This document shows positions 8,162 through 17,185 of a stretch of 64,000 nt of DNA, in pieces. The stretch covers positions 1-64,000 of the forward strand of contig CAZSXT010000021.1 in the NCBI GenBank assembly GCA_964611435.1, read 5' to 3'. The notes beneath the pieces were generated by a model. It was not told the DNA's origin. It searched no databases and saw only the letters and a program-made list of their open reading frames with translations. The translations under genes and the position numbers were made by a program. How positions within the stretch are numbered: position 1 is the stretch's first letter; the number at the start of each line of letters is the position of its first letter. This stretch comes from JAYPHU01 sp964611435 (GTDB lineage Bacteria > Pseudomonadota > Alphaproteobacteria > Rhodospirillales > UBA2165).

Positions 8162-10531
8162 CTAGTGATTGCCGATCAAGACCTCGCGGCGGCCCACCCG
8201 GTCAGCCTGGCTGACCACGCCCTGCTCCTCCATCTGCTCCATGATGCGGGCCGCGCGGTTGTAGCCGATCTGCAAATGACGCTGGATAAAGCTGGTCGAG
8301 GCCTTGCCTTCGCGCGCGACCAGGGCGACGGCCTCGTCGTAATAACTGTCGTCGGAATTGCTGCCACCATCCACGCCGGGGACGGAAAAACCGGCTTCCG
8401 CATCTTCGGTCACGTCGCTGACATATTCGGGCTCACCCTGGTCTTTCAGGAATTTGACGATGTGTTCCACTTCTTCATCGCTGACGAAGGGGCCGTGCAC
8501 GCGGGTGATCTGCCCGCCGCCCGCCATGTAAAGCATATCACCCTGGCCGAGAAGCTGCTCTGCCCCCTGCTCGCCAAGGATGGTGCGGCTGTCGATTTTG
8601 GAGGTGACCTGGAAACTGATCCTGGTTGGGAAGTTTGCCTTGATGGTGCCGGTGATGACATCCACTGACGGCCGTTGCGTCGCCATAATTAGGTGAATGC
8701 CGGCGGCCCGGGCCATTTGCGCCAGGCGCTGGATGGCGGCCTCGATATCCTTGCCGGCGACCATCATCAAATCCGCCATCTCGTCGACAACGACGACGAT
8801 TAAAGGCAACGGGTCCATGCTCAGGGGCTGGTCTTCGTAGACCGGCTTGCCGGCATCGTCGAAACCGGTCTGCACCCGGCGGGTCAGTTCCTCGCCCTTC
8901 TTTCGGGCGTCGGCCAGCCGGTTGTTGTAGCCGGTAATGTTCCGGACACCCATCTGAGACATCAGGCGGTAGCGATCTTCCATTTCCCGCACCGCCCATT
9001 TGAGCGCGACCACCGCCTTGGAGGGATCGGTGACGACGGGCGCTAGGAGATTAGGAATGCCGTCGTAGACGGAAAGTTCCAGCATCTTTGGATCAATCAT
9101 GATGAACTTGCACTGATCGGGCGTCAGTCGGTAGAGCAGGGAACAGATCATGGTGTTGATGGCCACCGACTTGCCGGAGCCGGTGGTGCCGGCGATCAGC
9201 AGGTGCGGCATGCGGGCCAGGTCCACCATGGAGGGTGCGCCGCCGATGTCCTTTCCGAGAACCAGGGTGAGTGCGCCGGCGGACTTTTCAAAATCACGGG
9301 AGGCAAGAAGCTCCCGGAAATAAACCATATCCCGCTGAGCGTTGGGCAGCTCGATGCCGATGACGCTTTGGCCGGGCACGACGGCGATCCGAACCGAAAG
9401 CGCGCTCATGGAGCGGGCAATATCATCAGACAGGCCAATGACCCGGGAGGTTTTGGTGCCAGGGGCGGGCTCCAACTCATAGAGCGTGACCACGGGGCCG
9501 GGCCGCACCTTGACGATCTCACCCTTGATGCCGAAATCATCGAGCACCGATTCCAACAGCTCAGCATTCTGTTGCAAGGCGGCTTTGTCGGTCTTGTCGG
9601 CGTTTGTTTCGTCTGGCGGCGCTTCCAGGAAGTCCAGCGGCGGAATCTGGAAGCTGGCGTCCCTGCCAAGCTTCAGGCTGCCCTGTTGTGCGGCCTTGGC
9701 GCGTTTGCCGGGCTTGGCCTTGCTGGCCTTGTCTTCAACAACGGATTTCCTGGCGAGGCCGGGCCGCGCCGGGGCCCGAAGTTCGGGAACTGTGCCGGCG
9801 GGTTGCTCAACCTCGTGGTCGCTCTCTTCTTCCTCGTCTTCGCCGAAGACCGGTTCGATCCGTTCACGGGGCAAACGGGCTTTATCCCGGATAAACAACA
9901 TCCCGGCCCAGGCCTGGAGGGCGCCCCATTCGCCAGTGCGCCACATGGCCAGCCATTCGGACCGGTCCAGACCGGCGGAAAAAACAAAGGCGGAGAGAGC
10001 CAGCAAAAAGGCCAAGCCGGCGACCAATATATAGTCAAAAGACCACGCCAGCGGTTGCAGGGCGCTGGTGAGGAACGCCATCAACAACGATCCCGTCACG
10101 CCGCCCAGTCCGGTACGGAGGGGCCATAATTCAGGTTCGTCAAAAGCGTCAAGAAAAACCGTGGCGGCAACAATGGCGCTCAGAAACAAGAGGCTGCGCA
10201 GCCAGATCATGCCGATGCCGCGCTTGGTAAGCAGCCGCCAACCCCAGGCGACCAACAGCAGAGAGGGGAGGACAGCGGCGATCCCGAACACCTGAAGCAA
10301 GAGGTCCGAAGCGTATGCACCGGTCAGGCCCATCAGGTTGTGAACCGGCCCGGATGACGAGCTGTTCCAGGACGGATCGGACGTCTCAAAACTTAGGATG
10401 GAGAACAGCAAGGCTGCCGCAAGAAGGAATAATACCGTACCGGCAACCTCAATAAGCCGCCGCTTCAGGTTTTCCAGAAAGGCCGCCGGCAAAATGGCCG
10501 GTCGCGCCGATTGTGCAATCGTTCGTGCCAT
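8162..10531 (-). CDS. ftsK: DNA translocase FtsK
   Basis: 789 residues. Four membrane segments occupy about 30-185 and anchor the protein at the septum. A short acidic/basic linker follows (about 225-300), then the motor with Walker A GTTGSGKS (448-455) and Walker B IVVVVDEMADL (Asp583-Glu584). The gamma winged-helix domain that reads KOPS sites fills about 725-789 (EGKASTSFIQRHLQIGYNRA). It coordinates chromosome dimer resolution and segregation with division. The start codon is almost touching the U-run of an upstream hairpin, leaving only AGG as ribosome site, which is unusual. Confidence 0.95.
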   Translation of the reverse strand: MARTIAQSARPAILPAAFLENLKRRLIEVAGTVLFLLAAALLFSILSFETSDPSWNSSSSGPVHNLMGLTGAYASDLLLQVFGIAAVLPSLLLVAWGWRLLTKRGIGMIWLRSLLFLSAIVAATVFLDAFDEPELWPLRTGLGGVTGSLLMAFLTSALQPLAWSFDYILVAGLAFLLALSAFVFSAGLDRSEWLAMWRTGEWGALQAWAGMLFIRDKARLPRERIEPVFGEDEEEESDHEVEQPAGTVPELRAPARPGLARKSVVEDKASKAKPGKRAKAAQQGSLKLGRDASFQIPPLDFLEAPPDETNADKTDKAALQQNAELLESVLDDFGIKGEIVKVRPGPVVTLYELEPAPGTKTSRVIGLSDDIARSMSALSVRIAVVPGQSVIGIELPNAQRDMVYFRELLASRDFEKSAGALTLVLGKDIGGAPSMVDLARMPHLLIAGTTGSGKSVAINTMICSLLYRLTPDQCKFIMIDPKMLELSVYDGIPNLLAPVVTDPSKAVVALKWAVREMEDRYRLMSQMGVRNITGYNNRLADARKKGEELTRRVQTGFDDAGKPVYEDQPLSMDPLPLIVVVVDEMADLMMVAGKDIEAAIQRLAQMARAAGIHLIMATQRPSVDVITGTIKANFPTRISFQVTSKIDSRTILGEQGAEQLLGQGDMLYMAGGGQITRVHGPFVSDEEVEHIVKFLKDQGEPEYVSDVTEDAEAGFSVPGVDGGSNSDDSYYDEAVALVAREGKASTSFIQRHLQIGYNRAARIMEQMEEQGVVSQADRVGRREVLIGNH

Positions 10532-10534
10532 CCT

Positions 10535-10582
10535 AAAAAATTAGGCGGGGAGTATTGATAGAAGGTTAACTTCCCCGCCTAA
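10535..10582 (-). terminator. Terminator-like hairpin immediately before ftsK
   Basis: A perfect 11-bp inverted repeat (10541-10551 with 10572-10582, TTAGGCGGGGA) with a 20-base loop is followed on the minus strand by six U (10540-10535). The ftsK ATG begins four bases later. It would end transcription from the DUF1127 gene, or act as an attenuator for ftsK. Confidence 0.75.
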
Positions 10583-10640
10583 ATCACTGAAATCGTGTGT
10601 CTTTATGAAGCGGCGCCACTGGTAAATAGCACCCAAACAT

Positions 10641-10907
10641 CTAGACCCGCCAGAAAGGCTTCCCGCTCTCCCGGATCGCGTCTCCCCGGGTCATCCCCAT
10701 ATCCCGGAGAATATGGGCAGACTGGTCCGCCAATTGGCGCCGTTGGGTGGCTCGGGTCTGCCAGGCAACCAAGACATTGAATGCTGAAGTTATTGCGAGC
10801 ACGAACCAAAGGCCGGTCGCGCGCGCGGCCATGGTCAACACCGCGCCAAAACGCAGCAGAACCGGCTTTGTATCGATACAATATGGAGCATTGTTGGTAA
10901 TATTCAT
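10641..10907 (-). CDS. DUF1127 (YjiS-like) small protein
   Basis: 88 residues. The C-terminal 35 residues carry the DUF1127 signature: an Arg-rich start, then RQLADQSAHILRDMGMTRGD and KPFWR. The N-terminal part (about 22-45) is hydrophobic. DUF1127 proteins in alphaproteobacteria are small, often stress- or phosphate-linked and sometimes RNA-binding; a precise role here cannot be given. RBS GAGGA lies about 8 bases upstream. It is divergent from a MocR-type regulator with which it shares an overlapping promoter region, suggesting direct control. Confidence 0.8.
   Translation of the reverse strand: MNITNNAPYCIDTKPVLLRFGAVLTMAARATGLWFVLAITSAFNVLVAWQTRATQRRQLADQSAHILRDMGMTRGDAIRESGKPFWRV
10868..10881. 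promoter_or_regulatory. 14-bp perfect palindrome TTGTATCGATACAA
   Basis: It lies inside the first codons of the DUF1127 gene. Its half-site TTGTATC recurs at 10935-10941 between the two promoters (ATTGTATCTATATTG). It is a plausible operator for the adjacent MocR-type regulator; this is inference. Confidence 0.45.
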
Positions 10908-10937
10908 GGCATTGTCCTCATTTAAATTTAGATATTG

Positions 10938-10974
10938 TATCTATATTGACTTGATTTTATCGTCAATGTATTTA
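10938..10974. promoter_or_regulatory. Overlapping face-to-face promoters for DUF1127 and the MocR gene
   Basis: On the + strand TTGACT (10946-10951) and TATTTA (10969-10974) are 17 bases apart and would serve the MocR gene. On the - strand TTGACG (10966-10961) and TAGATA (10943-10938), also 17 apart, would serve DUF1127. The two -35 boxes form an inverted repeat ATTGAC-N11-GTCAAT. The promoters overlap, so polymerases would exclude each other. The MocR ATG at 10983 would lie within a few bases of the predicted start site. Confidence 0.55.
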
Positions 10975-10982
10975 TTGTCACC

Positions 10983-12380
10983 ATGACAATGTGGACTCCA
11001 GATCTTTCCGAACGAACCGGTCCCAGGTATTTGGCCATTGCCGATGCTTTGGCCGACGACATTTCAAAGGGGGCGGTCACCGCTGGTACGCGCCTCCCGA
11101 CCCATCGAGAGCTGGCCTATCAATTGGGCGTCACTGTCGGCACGGTCAGCCGGGCCTATGCCGCCGCTGAACAGCGGGGGTTGACCTATGGAGAAGTTGG
11201 TCGGGGCACCTTCGTCCGGGGAGAAGCCGGGCCTGACGGCGACGGGACCGGCTTTTTCTCCAGCTTTGACGTGGATACGAATCAAATCGATTTCGGTCCC
11301 AATATGTCGCCGCCGGGAGACCGGCGGAATTATTTGTCGGCGGCGCTGGCGGAGATTTCGACCCAACCTGGTTTGGACGAACTTTTGGCGTATGAAACGG
11401 CCGGTGGGCACCCGGCCCATCGTCAGGCGATGGCGGAGGCCGCCGCGTATTTCGGTATGACGACAACCGCCGAACGGATCACCATTTGCACAGGCGCCCA
11501 ACACGCAGTTACGTCTGCCCTCATGGCTGTCACCCGTCCCGGCGACACCTTGGCTGTGGAGGCGGTCACCTATCCGGCGGTCAAAGGCTTGGCGGCGCAT
11601 TTGGGATTGAAGCTGGAACCGCTGCCGATTGATACGGACGGCATCATGCCGGAAGCGTTCGAGAAACTCTGCCAGGCCCGCCCGCCCAAGGCGCTCTATT
11701 GTCTACCCACATTGCACAATCCGACGACGGCGATCATGCCGTTTGAACGCCGCCGCGCCATCGCCGAGATCGCCCGCCGCCACGGTGTGGCGATTCTGGA
11801 AGATGATGTCATGGGCTATCTGCTGGAAGACCTGCCGCCGCCCATTGCCATGATCGCACCGGAGATTACCTATTTTATCTCCGGCGTCTCCAAGTGTTTT
11901 GCGCCGGGATTGCGCGCTGGCTTAGTCATCGCGCCGGAGGGCAAGTCCGAAGGCGTGCGAACGGCGGTCAATCTGACCAGCTGGATGGCTCCACCGTTGA
12001 TGCTGGAGGTCGTTCGTCTTTGGCTCGGCAACGGGACGGGCGCGGAACTAATCGCGTGGCACAAAAGGGAAGTCGCCGGCCGCCAGCAAATCTTCCGCGC
12101 CGCCTTCGACGCAAACATGATCGACAGCCATCCCGGCAGCTATCACATCTGGCTCAAGCTGCCGGATCCATGGCGCGCCAACGAATTCGCCGATCAGGCC
12201 AAACGGGAAGGGGTGACCATTCTTCCGGCGGAAACGTTTGCCACGGGGCGGGGCCGGATCCCGGAAGCCGTGCGCATTTGCTTAGGCGCACCGAAAAACC
12301 GCGACGCGGTGGCCCGGGGCGCGGAAATTCTCGCCGGTCTTCTGCATGAGAACGAGCGGATCACGCGACCTGTATTTTAG
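10983..12380 (+). CDS. MocR/PdxR-type GntR regulator with aminotransferase domain
   Basis: 465 residues. A GntR winged helix fills about 10-80 (LPTHRELAYQLGVTVGTVSRAY). A fold-type I aminotransferase domain fills about 105-460 with the PLP lysine Lys304 in ISGVSKCFAPGLRAG, LPTLHNPTT and LEDDVMGYL. MocR proteins use PLP or a PLP-amino acid adduct as effector. The divergent DUF1127 gene is the obvious candidate target. The mRNA may be nearly leaderless because the -10 box is close to the ATG; a second ATG lies at 10989. Confidence 0.9.
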   Translation: MTMWTPDLSERTGPRYLAIADALADDISKGAVTAGTRLPTHRELAYQLGVTVGTVSRAYAAAEQRGLTYGEVGRGTFVRGEAGPDGDGTGFFSSFDVDTNQIDFGPNMSPPGDRRNYLSAALAEISTQPGLDELLAYETAGGHPAHRQAMAEAAAYFGMTTTAERITICTGAQHAVTSALMAVTRPGDTLAVEAVTYPAVKGLAAHLGLKLEPLPIDTDGIMPEAFEKLCQARPPKALYCLPTLHNPTTAIMPFERRRAIAEIARRHGVAILEDDVMGYLLEDLPPPIAMIAPEITYFISGVSKCFAPGLRAGLVIAPEGKSEGVRTAVNLTSWMAPPLMLEVVRLWLGNGTGAELIAWHKREVAGRQQIFRAAFDANMIDSHPGSYHIWLKLPDPWRANEFADQAKREGVTILPAETFATGRGRIPEAVRICLGAPKNRDAVARGAEILAGLLHENERITRPVF

Positions 12381-12383
12381 GGT

Positions 12384-13574
12384 CTAGAGTATCTCGGCCA
12401 GGGTTCCCAGGGCCGGGCCGATTTCCTCGGGCATCTGCACCAGCGCCACCCGGATATACCCGGCGCCGGGATTGAGGCCGGTGTGATCGGGGCGCGCCAG
12501 ATAAGCACCGGGAATCACCCGGATGCCGGCCTGAGTCCAGAGCTTGGCCGCCGCCGCCTCACCGTCGCCCACATTCAGCCACAGATAAAACCCGCCGTCC
12601 GGCCGGTAATAGCCGAGCCGTCCGGAGAGCTGCTGATCCGCCAGATCAAACTTCCGGGCATAGATTCGGCGGTTCTCTTCCACATGCGCATCGTCCCGCC
12701 ACAGCGCGGCGGACGCCGCCTGCAGGGGCAGCGGAATTTGCGCCCCGCCATAATTGCGGAGCGTCTTAAACCGGGCGATTAAATCGGGATCGCCGGCGAC
12801 AAAGCCAGAGCGCAACCCGGGCGCACTGGACCGTTTGGAAAGCGAATGCACGGCCAGCACATTGGTAAAACCTGCCCCCAGTTCCGCGCAGGCCTGCAAC
12901 ACGCCCGGCGGCGGGGCGGCGTCATATATTTCCGCATAACATTCGTCGGCGATCAGAACGAAATCGTGCTCTCTGGCCAACCGGACGGCGTTCTTTAAAT
13001 ACGCTAGATCAGTAATCGCCCCTTGGGGGTTCGAGGGGGAGCATAGGTAGGCCATTGCTGTTTGATCGAGGGTTTCGCTGTCCAGCGCCTCAAAATCGGG
13101 GAGGAACCCGATCTCCGCGGTGGCCGACAAATAATAGGGTTCCGCCTGTTTCATGACCGCCGCGCCCACATAGACCTGATAGAACGGATTGGGGATCAGG
13201 ACCAACGGCGGCTTGCCGTTGATCGCCGGGGGCACGCACAAATCACCCGCCATATAGAGGGCCTCCTTGGTGCCGGCGACCGGCAAAACGTGCGTGTCGA
13301 TATCGACTAATCCGTTCGGCAAATGAAATCGCCGGGTCAGCCAGTCCGCGATGGCCTGCCGCAGGTCTGGCGTACCGCCGATGGGGGGGTATTTTCCCCA
13401 CTCGCTCGCATGGGCGGCGACCGCCTCGGCGATTATGGCAGGCGACGGGTGTTGCGGCTCGCCCAAAGACATTACGAACGGCGCGACACCTTCCGGCGGA
13501 TTGAGCGGATTGAGCAGCGCCCGCAACCGGTCAAACGGATAGTCCGTCAGGTTCTCGATGGTTGTATTGTGCAT
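12384..13574 (-). CDS. Class I/II PLP aminotransferase (DapC-like)
   Basis: 396 residues from MHNTTIENLTDYPFDRLRALL; an upstream ATG adds an unlikely Gln/Arg-rich leader. Family motifs: SLGEPQHPSP, YPPIGGTPDLRQAI, SPSNPQG, IADECYAEIY and the PLP lysine in HSLSKRSSAPGLRSGF. The closest type by pattern is N-succinyldiaminopimelate aminotransferase (DapC) of the lysine pathway in alphaproteobacteria, but no dap gene adjoins it, so another amino donor-acceptor pair is possible. It converges with the MocR-type gene, 3 bases apart. Confidence 0.8.
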   Translation of the reverse strand: MHNTTIENLTDYPFDRLRALLNPLNPPEGVAPFVMSLGEPQHPSPAIIAEAVAAHASEWGKYPPIGGTPDLRQAIADWLTRRFHLPNGLVDIDTHVLPVAGTKEALYMAGDLCVPPAINGKPPLVLIPNPFYQVYVGAAVMKQAEPYYLSATAEIGFLPDFEALDSETLDQTAMAYLCSPSNPQGAITDLAYLKNAVRLAREHDFVLIADECYAEIYDAAPPPGVLQACAELGAGFTNVLAVHSLSKRSSAPGLRSGFVAGDPDLIARFKTLRNYGGAQIPLPLQAASAALWRDDAHVEENRRIYARKFDLADQQLSGRLGYYRPDGGFYLWLNVGDGEAAAAKLWTQAGIRVIPGAYLARPDHTGLNPGAGYIRVALVQMPEEIGPALGTLAEIL

Positions 13575-13722
13575 GCCCGTTCTGCGCGCCTGTTGTTCCT
13601 GTTCACCATGAAATGACCCCGCGCCCATGTCCTGAGCGCGGGGCGTTTCTGAAGGCCGCGGAGTTTAGCCCGCGCGGGTCATAGCCACAAGAGGCCCTGC
13701 GGGGTGGTGCAACACCGTCGGA

Positions 13723-14061
13723 TCAGAGGGCTTCGCTGCCGGTTTCACCGGTCCGGATGCGAACCGCCTGGGCGACATCGAGGACGAAGATTTTGCCGTC
13801 TCCGATATTTCCTGAGTTGGCGGCCGATTGGATCGCCTCGACGACGGCGTCGACTTGAGAATCGTCCACCGCCACTTCGATCTTGGACTTGGGCACGAAA
13901 CTGATCGCGTACTCAGCGCCCCGGTAGATTTCGGTGTGTCCTTTTTGACGCCCGAAGCCGGAGACCTCGCTGGCGGTTAGACCTTGAATGCCGATTCCGG
14001 TCAAAGCTTCGCGCACGGCGTCAAGTTTTGCGGGTTTGATAATAGCCATAACCATTTTCAT
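13723..14061 (-). CDS. glnK: PII signalling protein GlnK (downstream copy)
   Basis: 112 residues. PII senses ATP/ADP, 2-oxoglutarate and, by uridylylation, glutamine. The T-loop Tyr51 lies in TEIYRGAEY, and the B and C loops read GNIGDGKIFV and VRIRTGE. GlnK reversibly plugs AmtB. It follows amtB, 51 bases downstream, the reverse of the usual glnK-amtB order. It is very similar to the second copy at 17.2-17.5 kb. The symbol rests on linkage to amtB. Confidence 0.9.
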   Translation of the reverse strand: MKMVMAIIKPAKLDAVREALTGIGIQGLTASEVSGFGRQKGHTEIYRGAEYAISFVPKSKIEVAVDDSQVDAVVEAIQSAANSGNIGDGKIFVLDVAQAVRIRTGETGSEAL

Positions 14062-14112
14062 GACATGGTTCCTTTCAATATTGAATCAGTGGGCGGAAAG
14101 ACCTCCAGAGAA

Positions 14113-15456
14113 CTAGAGGTCGTAGCCCCGCTCGCCGTGAGAGGTCAGATCCAGACCCTCGGTTTCTTCGTCTTCGTCGACACGCAGTCCGACCAAAGCT
14201 TTGACGATAAGCACGATGACATAGCTGGCGATGCCTGCCCAGACAATCGTGATGACCGTGGCCAGGAACTGACCCATGAACGCGGTGCCCATGGTAAGCC
14301 CCTCGGCCAGACCGTTGCCGCCAAGGCTCGAGTCAGCAAAGAATGACGTCAGCAGGATGCCAAGGATGCCGCCGACGCCGTGGACCGCAAACACATCGAG
14401 AGAGTCGTCGATATTCCAGGCGCGCTTCACCACATCGATCATGAAGAAGCAGATCACGCCTGCCAGCGCACCGAATACCAGCGCCCCGACCGGACCAACA
14501 AAGCCGGAACCGGGGGTGATGGTGGCGAGACCGGCGATCGCGCCGGTGGCGATGCCGACCAAGCTGGGCTTGCCGAATTTGATCCACTCGATGGTGATCC
14601 AGAACAGGCACGCGGTGGCGGCGGAAATATGCGTCACCGTCATGGCCATGCCGGCGGCGCCGTCGGCGGCCAGTGCGCTGCCCGCGTTGAAGCCGTACCA
14701 GCCGACCCACAACATGGCCGCGCCGATCATCACCATCCCCGGATTGTGGGGTGGGCGCAGATCGCTCGGAAATCCGGTGCGGCTGCCCAGCATTTTGGCG
14801 ATCACCAGGGCGGCGATACCCGCGTTGGCGTGAACCACCAGGCCGCCAGCAAAGTCCATGGTGCCGACGCCTTTAAGCGAGTCGCTGATCCAGCCCATGT
14901 CGGCGAGAATGCCGCCGCCCCAAATCCAGTGGGTCGATGGGGCATAGATGAAGATCAGGAACAAGGCGCTAAACAGCATAACGGCGCTAAACTTGATGCG
15001 CTCCACATACGCGCCGACGATTAGGGCGGGCGTGATGATGGCGAAGGTCATCTGGAACATGAAGAACACGTTCTCCGGGATGTTGCCGGACAGTGTTTCC
15101 GTGGTGACGCCGGCCAGGAACATCTTGTCCAGGCCGCCCCACCAGGCATTGGCGCCGCCGAAAGCGATGGAATAGGCCAGCACCAACCATAGGATGGACA
15201 TGCCGCAGCAAATGCCGAAGCACTGCATGAGGACCGAAAGTACGTTTTTGGATCGCACTAGGCCGCCGTAGAAAAGCGCCAGACCCGGCATGGTCATGAA
15301 CAGGACCAACGCCGTGGCGGTAATTATCCAGGCCGTGTTGCCGTCGGACAATTTGTCGTCCTGGGCCAGGGCCTCGCCTGGCAGCGCTGTTGCGAACAGG
15401 GCTACAGCGATTGCCGGGAAAAAGTAACTCCATGATTTTTTGCAAAGTGTATGCAT
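14113..15456 (-). CDS. amtB: Ammonium transporter AmtB (downstream copy)
   Basis: 447 residues with a signal peptide (ending GEALA) and eleven predicted membrane spans. The ammonium signature is present: FYGGLVRSKNVLSVLMQ, the twin-histidine motifs VVHANAGIAAL and VFAVHGVGGILG, and WGGGILADMG. The cytoplasmic C-tail ends GLDLTSHGE, the segment that interacts with GlnK. It probably forms a trimer in the inner membrane importing ammonium under nitrogen limitation. The 419-base leader region upstream may carry its own promoter. Confidence 0.93.
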   Translation of the reverse strand: MHTLCKKSWSYFFPAIAVALFATALPGEALAQDDKLSDGNTAWIITATALVLFMTMPGLALFYGGLVRSKNVLSVLMQCFGICCGMSILWLVLAYSIAFGGANAWWGGLDKMFLAGVTTETLSGNIPENVFFMFQMTFAIITPALIVGAYVERIKFSAVMLFSALFLIFIYAPSTHWIWGGGILADMGWISDSLKGVGTMDFAGGLVVHANAGIAALVIAKMLGSRTGFPSDLRPPHNPGMVMIGAAMLWVGWYGFNAGSALAADGAAGMAMTVTHISAATACLFWITIEWIKFGKPSLVGIATGAIAGLATITPGSGFVGPVGALVFGALAGVICFFMIDVVKRAWNIDDSLDVFAVHGVGGILGILLTSFFADSSLGGNGLAEGLTMGTAFMGQFLATVITIVWAGIASYVIVLIVKALVGLRVDEDEETEGLDLTSHGERGYDL

Positions 15457-15592
15457 TGATCGTCCTCCACGTTGAGTGCCTCAGCATGGCGGACCCCCGA
15501 AAGCAAAATCCAGCAAACATGGAGGCCAATAAGACCCCTTCGCGGCTGGATCGGCTCAGATAGTGTTCGTAAGCGCCACGCTTGCCACCTCT

Positions 15593-15613
15593 CTTACAAA
15601 TAGCGTGCCGAAA
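15593..15613 (-). promoter_or_regulatory. Weak sigma-54-like promoter before the downstream amtB
   Basis: On the minus strand CGGCACGCTATTTGT has GG and GT ten bases apart, compared with the consensus TGGCACG-N4-TTGC. The -12 element is imperfect (GT for GC). It lies about 140 bases before the amtB start. It resembles the better element before glnK at 17641-17659. Confidence 0.3.
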
Positions 15614-15746
15614 CGGCGTAAACCCCATAAAATTAAGCAACGTCAATACCCTAGGGGCGATTTGTCGATTTGATGGCAGGGCTCGGCGCGCTGTAATTGG
15701 TCATTATTTAAGCAATTAGAGGCATTTGCATATTTTTTATACAAAT

Positions 15747-15782
15747 GGACCGCCCCACGGCGTGGCAGGCGCGGGGCGGTCC
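15747..15782 (-). terminator. Terminator-like hairpin after the upstream amtB
   Basis: A 10-bp GGACCGCCCC / GGGGCGGTCC stem with a 16-base, partly paired loop. On the minus strand it is followed by AUUUGUAU, only moderately U-rich, so termination may be partial and allow read-through into the second amtB-glnK pair. Confidence 0.5.
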
Positions 15783-15875
15783 GGGGTGGCGGGGTCCGAG
15801 GTTGTGGCGACGAACCGGCCGCCTGACGGCGGGACCCGAAGTGGAGGAGGTCCCGCCGATCTGGGGTAGGGAGGG

Positions 15876-17174
15876 TTAGTGCAGCATCTCTCCATGCTGG
15901 TTGAGGTCGAGACCCTCGGCTTCCGCATCCGCATCCACCCGCAGTCCGATGACCTTATCGATCACGAACAGGATGACCGCCGACGCCACACCGCTCCAGA
16001 CGATGGTCGCGATGATGCCATAGATCTGAGTGCCGATCTGACCAATGTTGCCTTCAAGCGCGCCAGCGGTGCCACCGATCGCCTCGACCGCAAACACACC
16101 GGTCAGGATGGCGCCGGTGATGCCCCCGAGACCATGTACGGCAAAGACGTCAAGAGAGTCGTCATAGCCGAGCTTCGGTTTGAGGAAGGCAGCGCCCCAG
16201 TAGCAGATCACGCCCGCGATCAGGCCGATGAACAGCGCGCCCATGGGGCCGACAAATCCTGAGGCCGGGGTGATGGCGACCAGGCCGGCGACGGCGCCGG
16301 AAACCACACCCAACAGGGTCGGTTTCTTGTGGTGCATCCATTCGACAATCATCCAGGCGAGACCGGCAGCTGCCGCGGCAATTTGGGTAACCGCCATGGC
16401 CATGCCGGCGCCGCCGCCTGCGCTGACGGCTGAACCGGCATTAAAGCCGAACCAGCCGACCCACAGCAGAGAGCCGCCAATCATGGTCAGGCCCACATTG
16501 TGGGGCGCCAGGTTCTCGACACCGAAGCCTTTGCGCTTGCCGAGCATAATCGCGGCGACCAGCGCGGCGATGCCGGAGTTAATGTGCACGACCGTACCGC
16601 CGGCGAAATCAAGCACGCCGTCGGAACCCAGGAAGCCGCCGCCCCATACCCAGAAGGTAATCGGGGAGTACACGACCAATGACCAGATGCCGATGAACCA
16701 TAACAGGGCGGAGAACTTCATCCGCTCCGCCACGGCGCCGGTAATCAGGGCCGCGGTGATGATGGCGAAAGTGGCCTGGAAAATGATGAACACGGTGTCA
16801 GGGATTGTGCCATTTATGGCGCCCACCGTGACATGGTTCAAGAAGGCCAGGTCCAGGTTCCCCACATAGGCGTTGCCGCCGTTGGAAAAGGCCAGGCTGT
16901 AGCCTGCCACCATCCAGATGATGGTCACCAGACAGGTGATGGCAAAACTTTGCATCAGCGTGGCCAGCACGTTCTTCTTGCGGACCATGCCTGCGTAGAA
17001 AAGCGCCACACCCGGGATGGTCATCATTAAAACAATGACGGTAGAGGTCAGCATCCACGCTGTGTCGCCGCTATCGAGTTTGGGTTTGGCGTCCTGCGCC
17101 AACACCGGGTCAGCCGCAAAAAGGGCTGCCGTGGCGAGGCCGAAGAGACTAAGAATTTTCATGGAAGTACGCAT
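15876..17174 (-). CDS. amtB: Ammonium transporter AmtB (upstream copy)
   Basis: 432 residues with a signal peptide (ending DPVLA) and eleven spans. The same signature as the other copy is present: FYAGMVRKKNVLATLMQ, VVHINSGIAALVAA, VFAVHGLGGITGAIL, WGGGFLGSDG and a C-tail GLDLNQHGE. It starts 11 bases after glnK, the classical coupling. The two AmtB proteins differ along much of their length, so this is an old duplication, perhaps with different affinity or GlnK partner. Confidence 0.93.
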   Translation of the reverse strand: MRTSMKILSLFGLATAALFAADPVLAQDAKPKLDSGDTAWMLTSTVIVLMMTIPGVALFYAGMVRKKNVLATLMQSFAITCLVTIIWMVAGYSLAFSNGGNAYVGNLDLAFLNHVTVGAINGTIPDTVFIIFQATFAIITAALITGAVAERMKFSALLWFIGIWSLVVYSPITFWVWGGGFLGSDGVLDFAGGTVVHINSGIAALVAAIMLGKRKGFGVENLAPHNVGLTMIGGSLLWVGWFGFNAGSAVSAGGGAGMAMAVTQIAAAAAGLAWMIVEWMHHKKPTLLGVVSGAVAGLVAITPASGFVGPMGALFIGLIAGVICYWGAAFLKPKLGYDDSLDVFAVHGLGGITGAILTGVFAVEAIGGTAGALEGNIGQIGTQIYGIIATIVWSGVASAVILFVIDKVIGLRVDADAEAEGLDLNQHGEMLH

Positions 17175-17185
17175 GTCGGTTTCTC

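Larger units (their letters stand above)
15457..15875. other. Intergenic region between the two amtB genes
   Basis: It holds the terminator-like hairpin at 15747-15782, a second hairpin at 15828-15857 (GGCGGGACC / GGTCCCGCC), an imperfect palindrome at 15723-15747 (CATTTGCATA-N5-TATACAAATG), and a sigma-54-like element on the minus strand at 15593-15613 (CGGCACG-N4-TTGT). There is no coding sequence. Confidence 0.55.
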
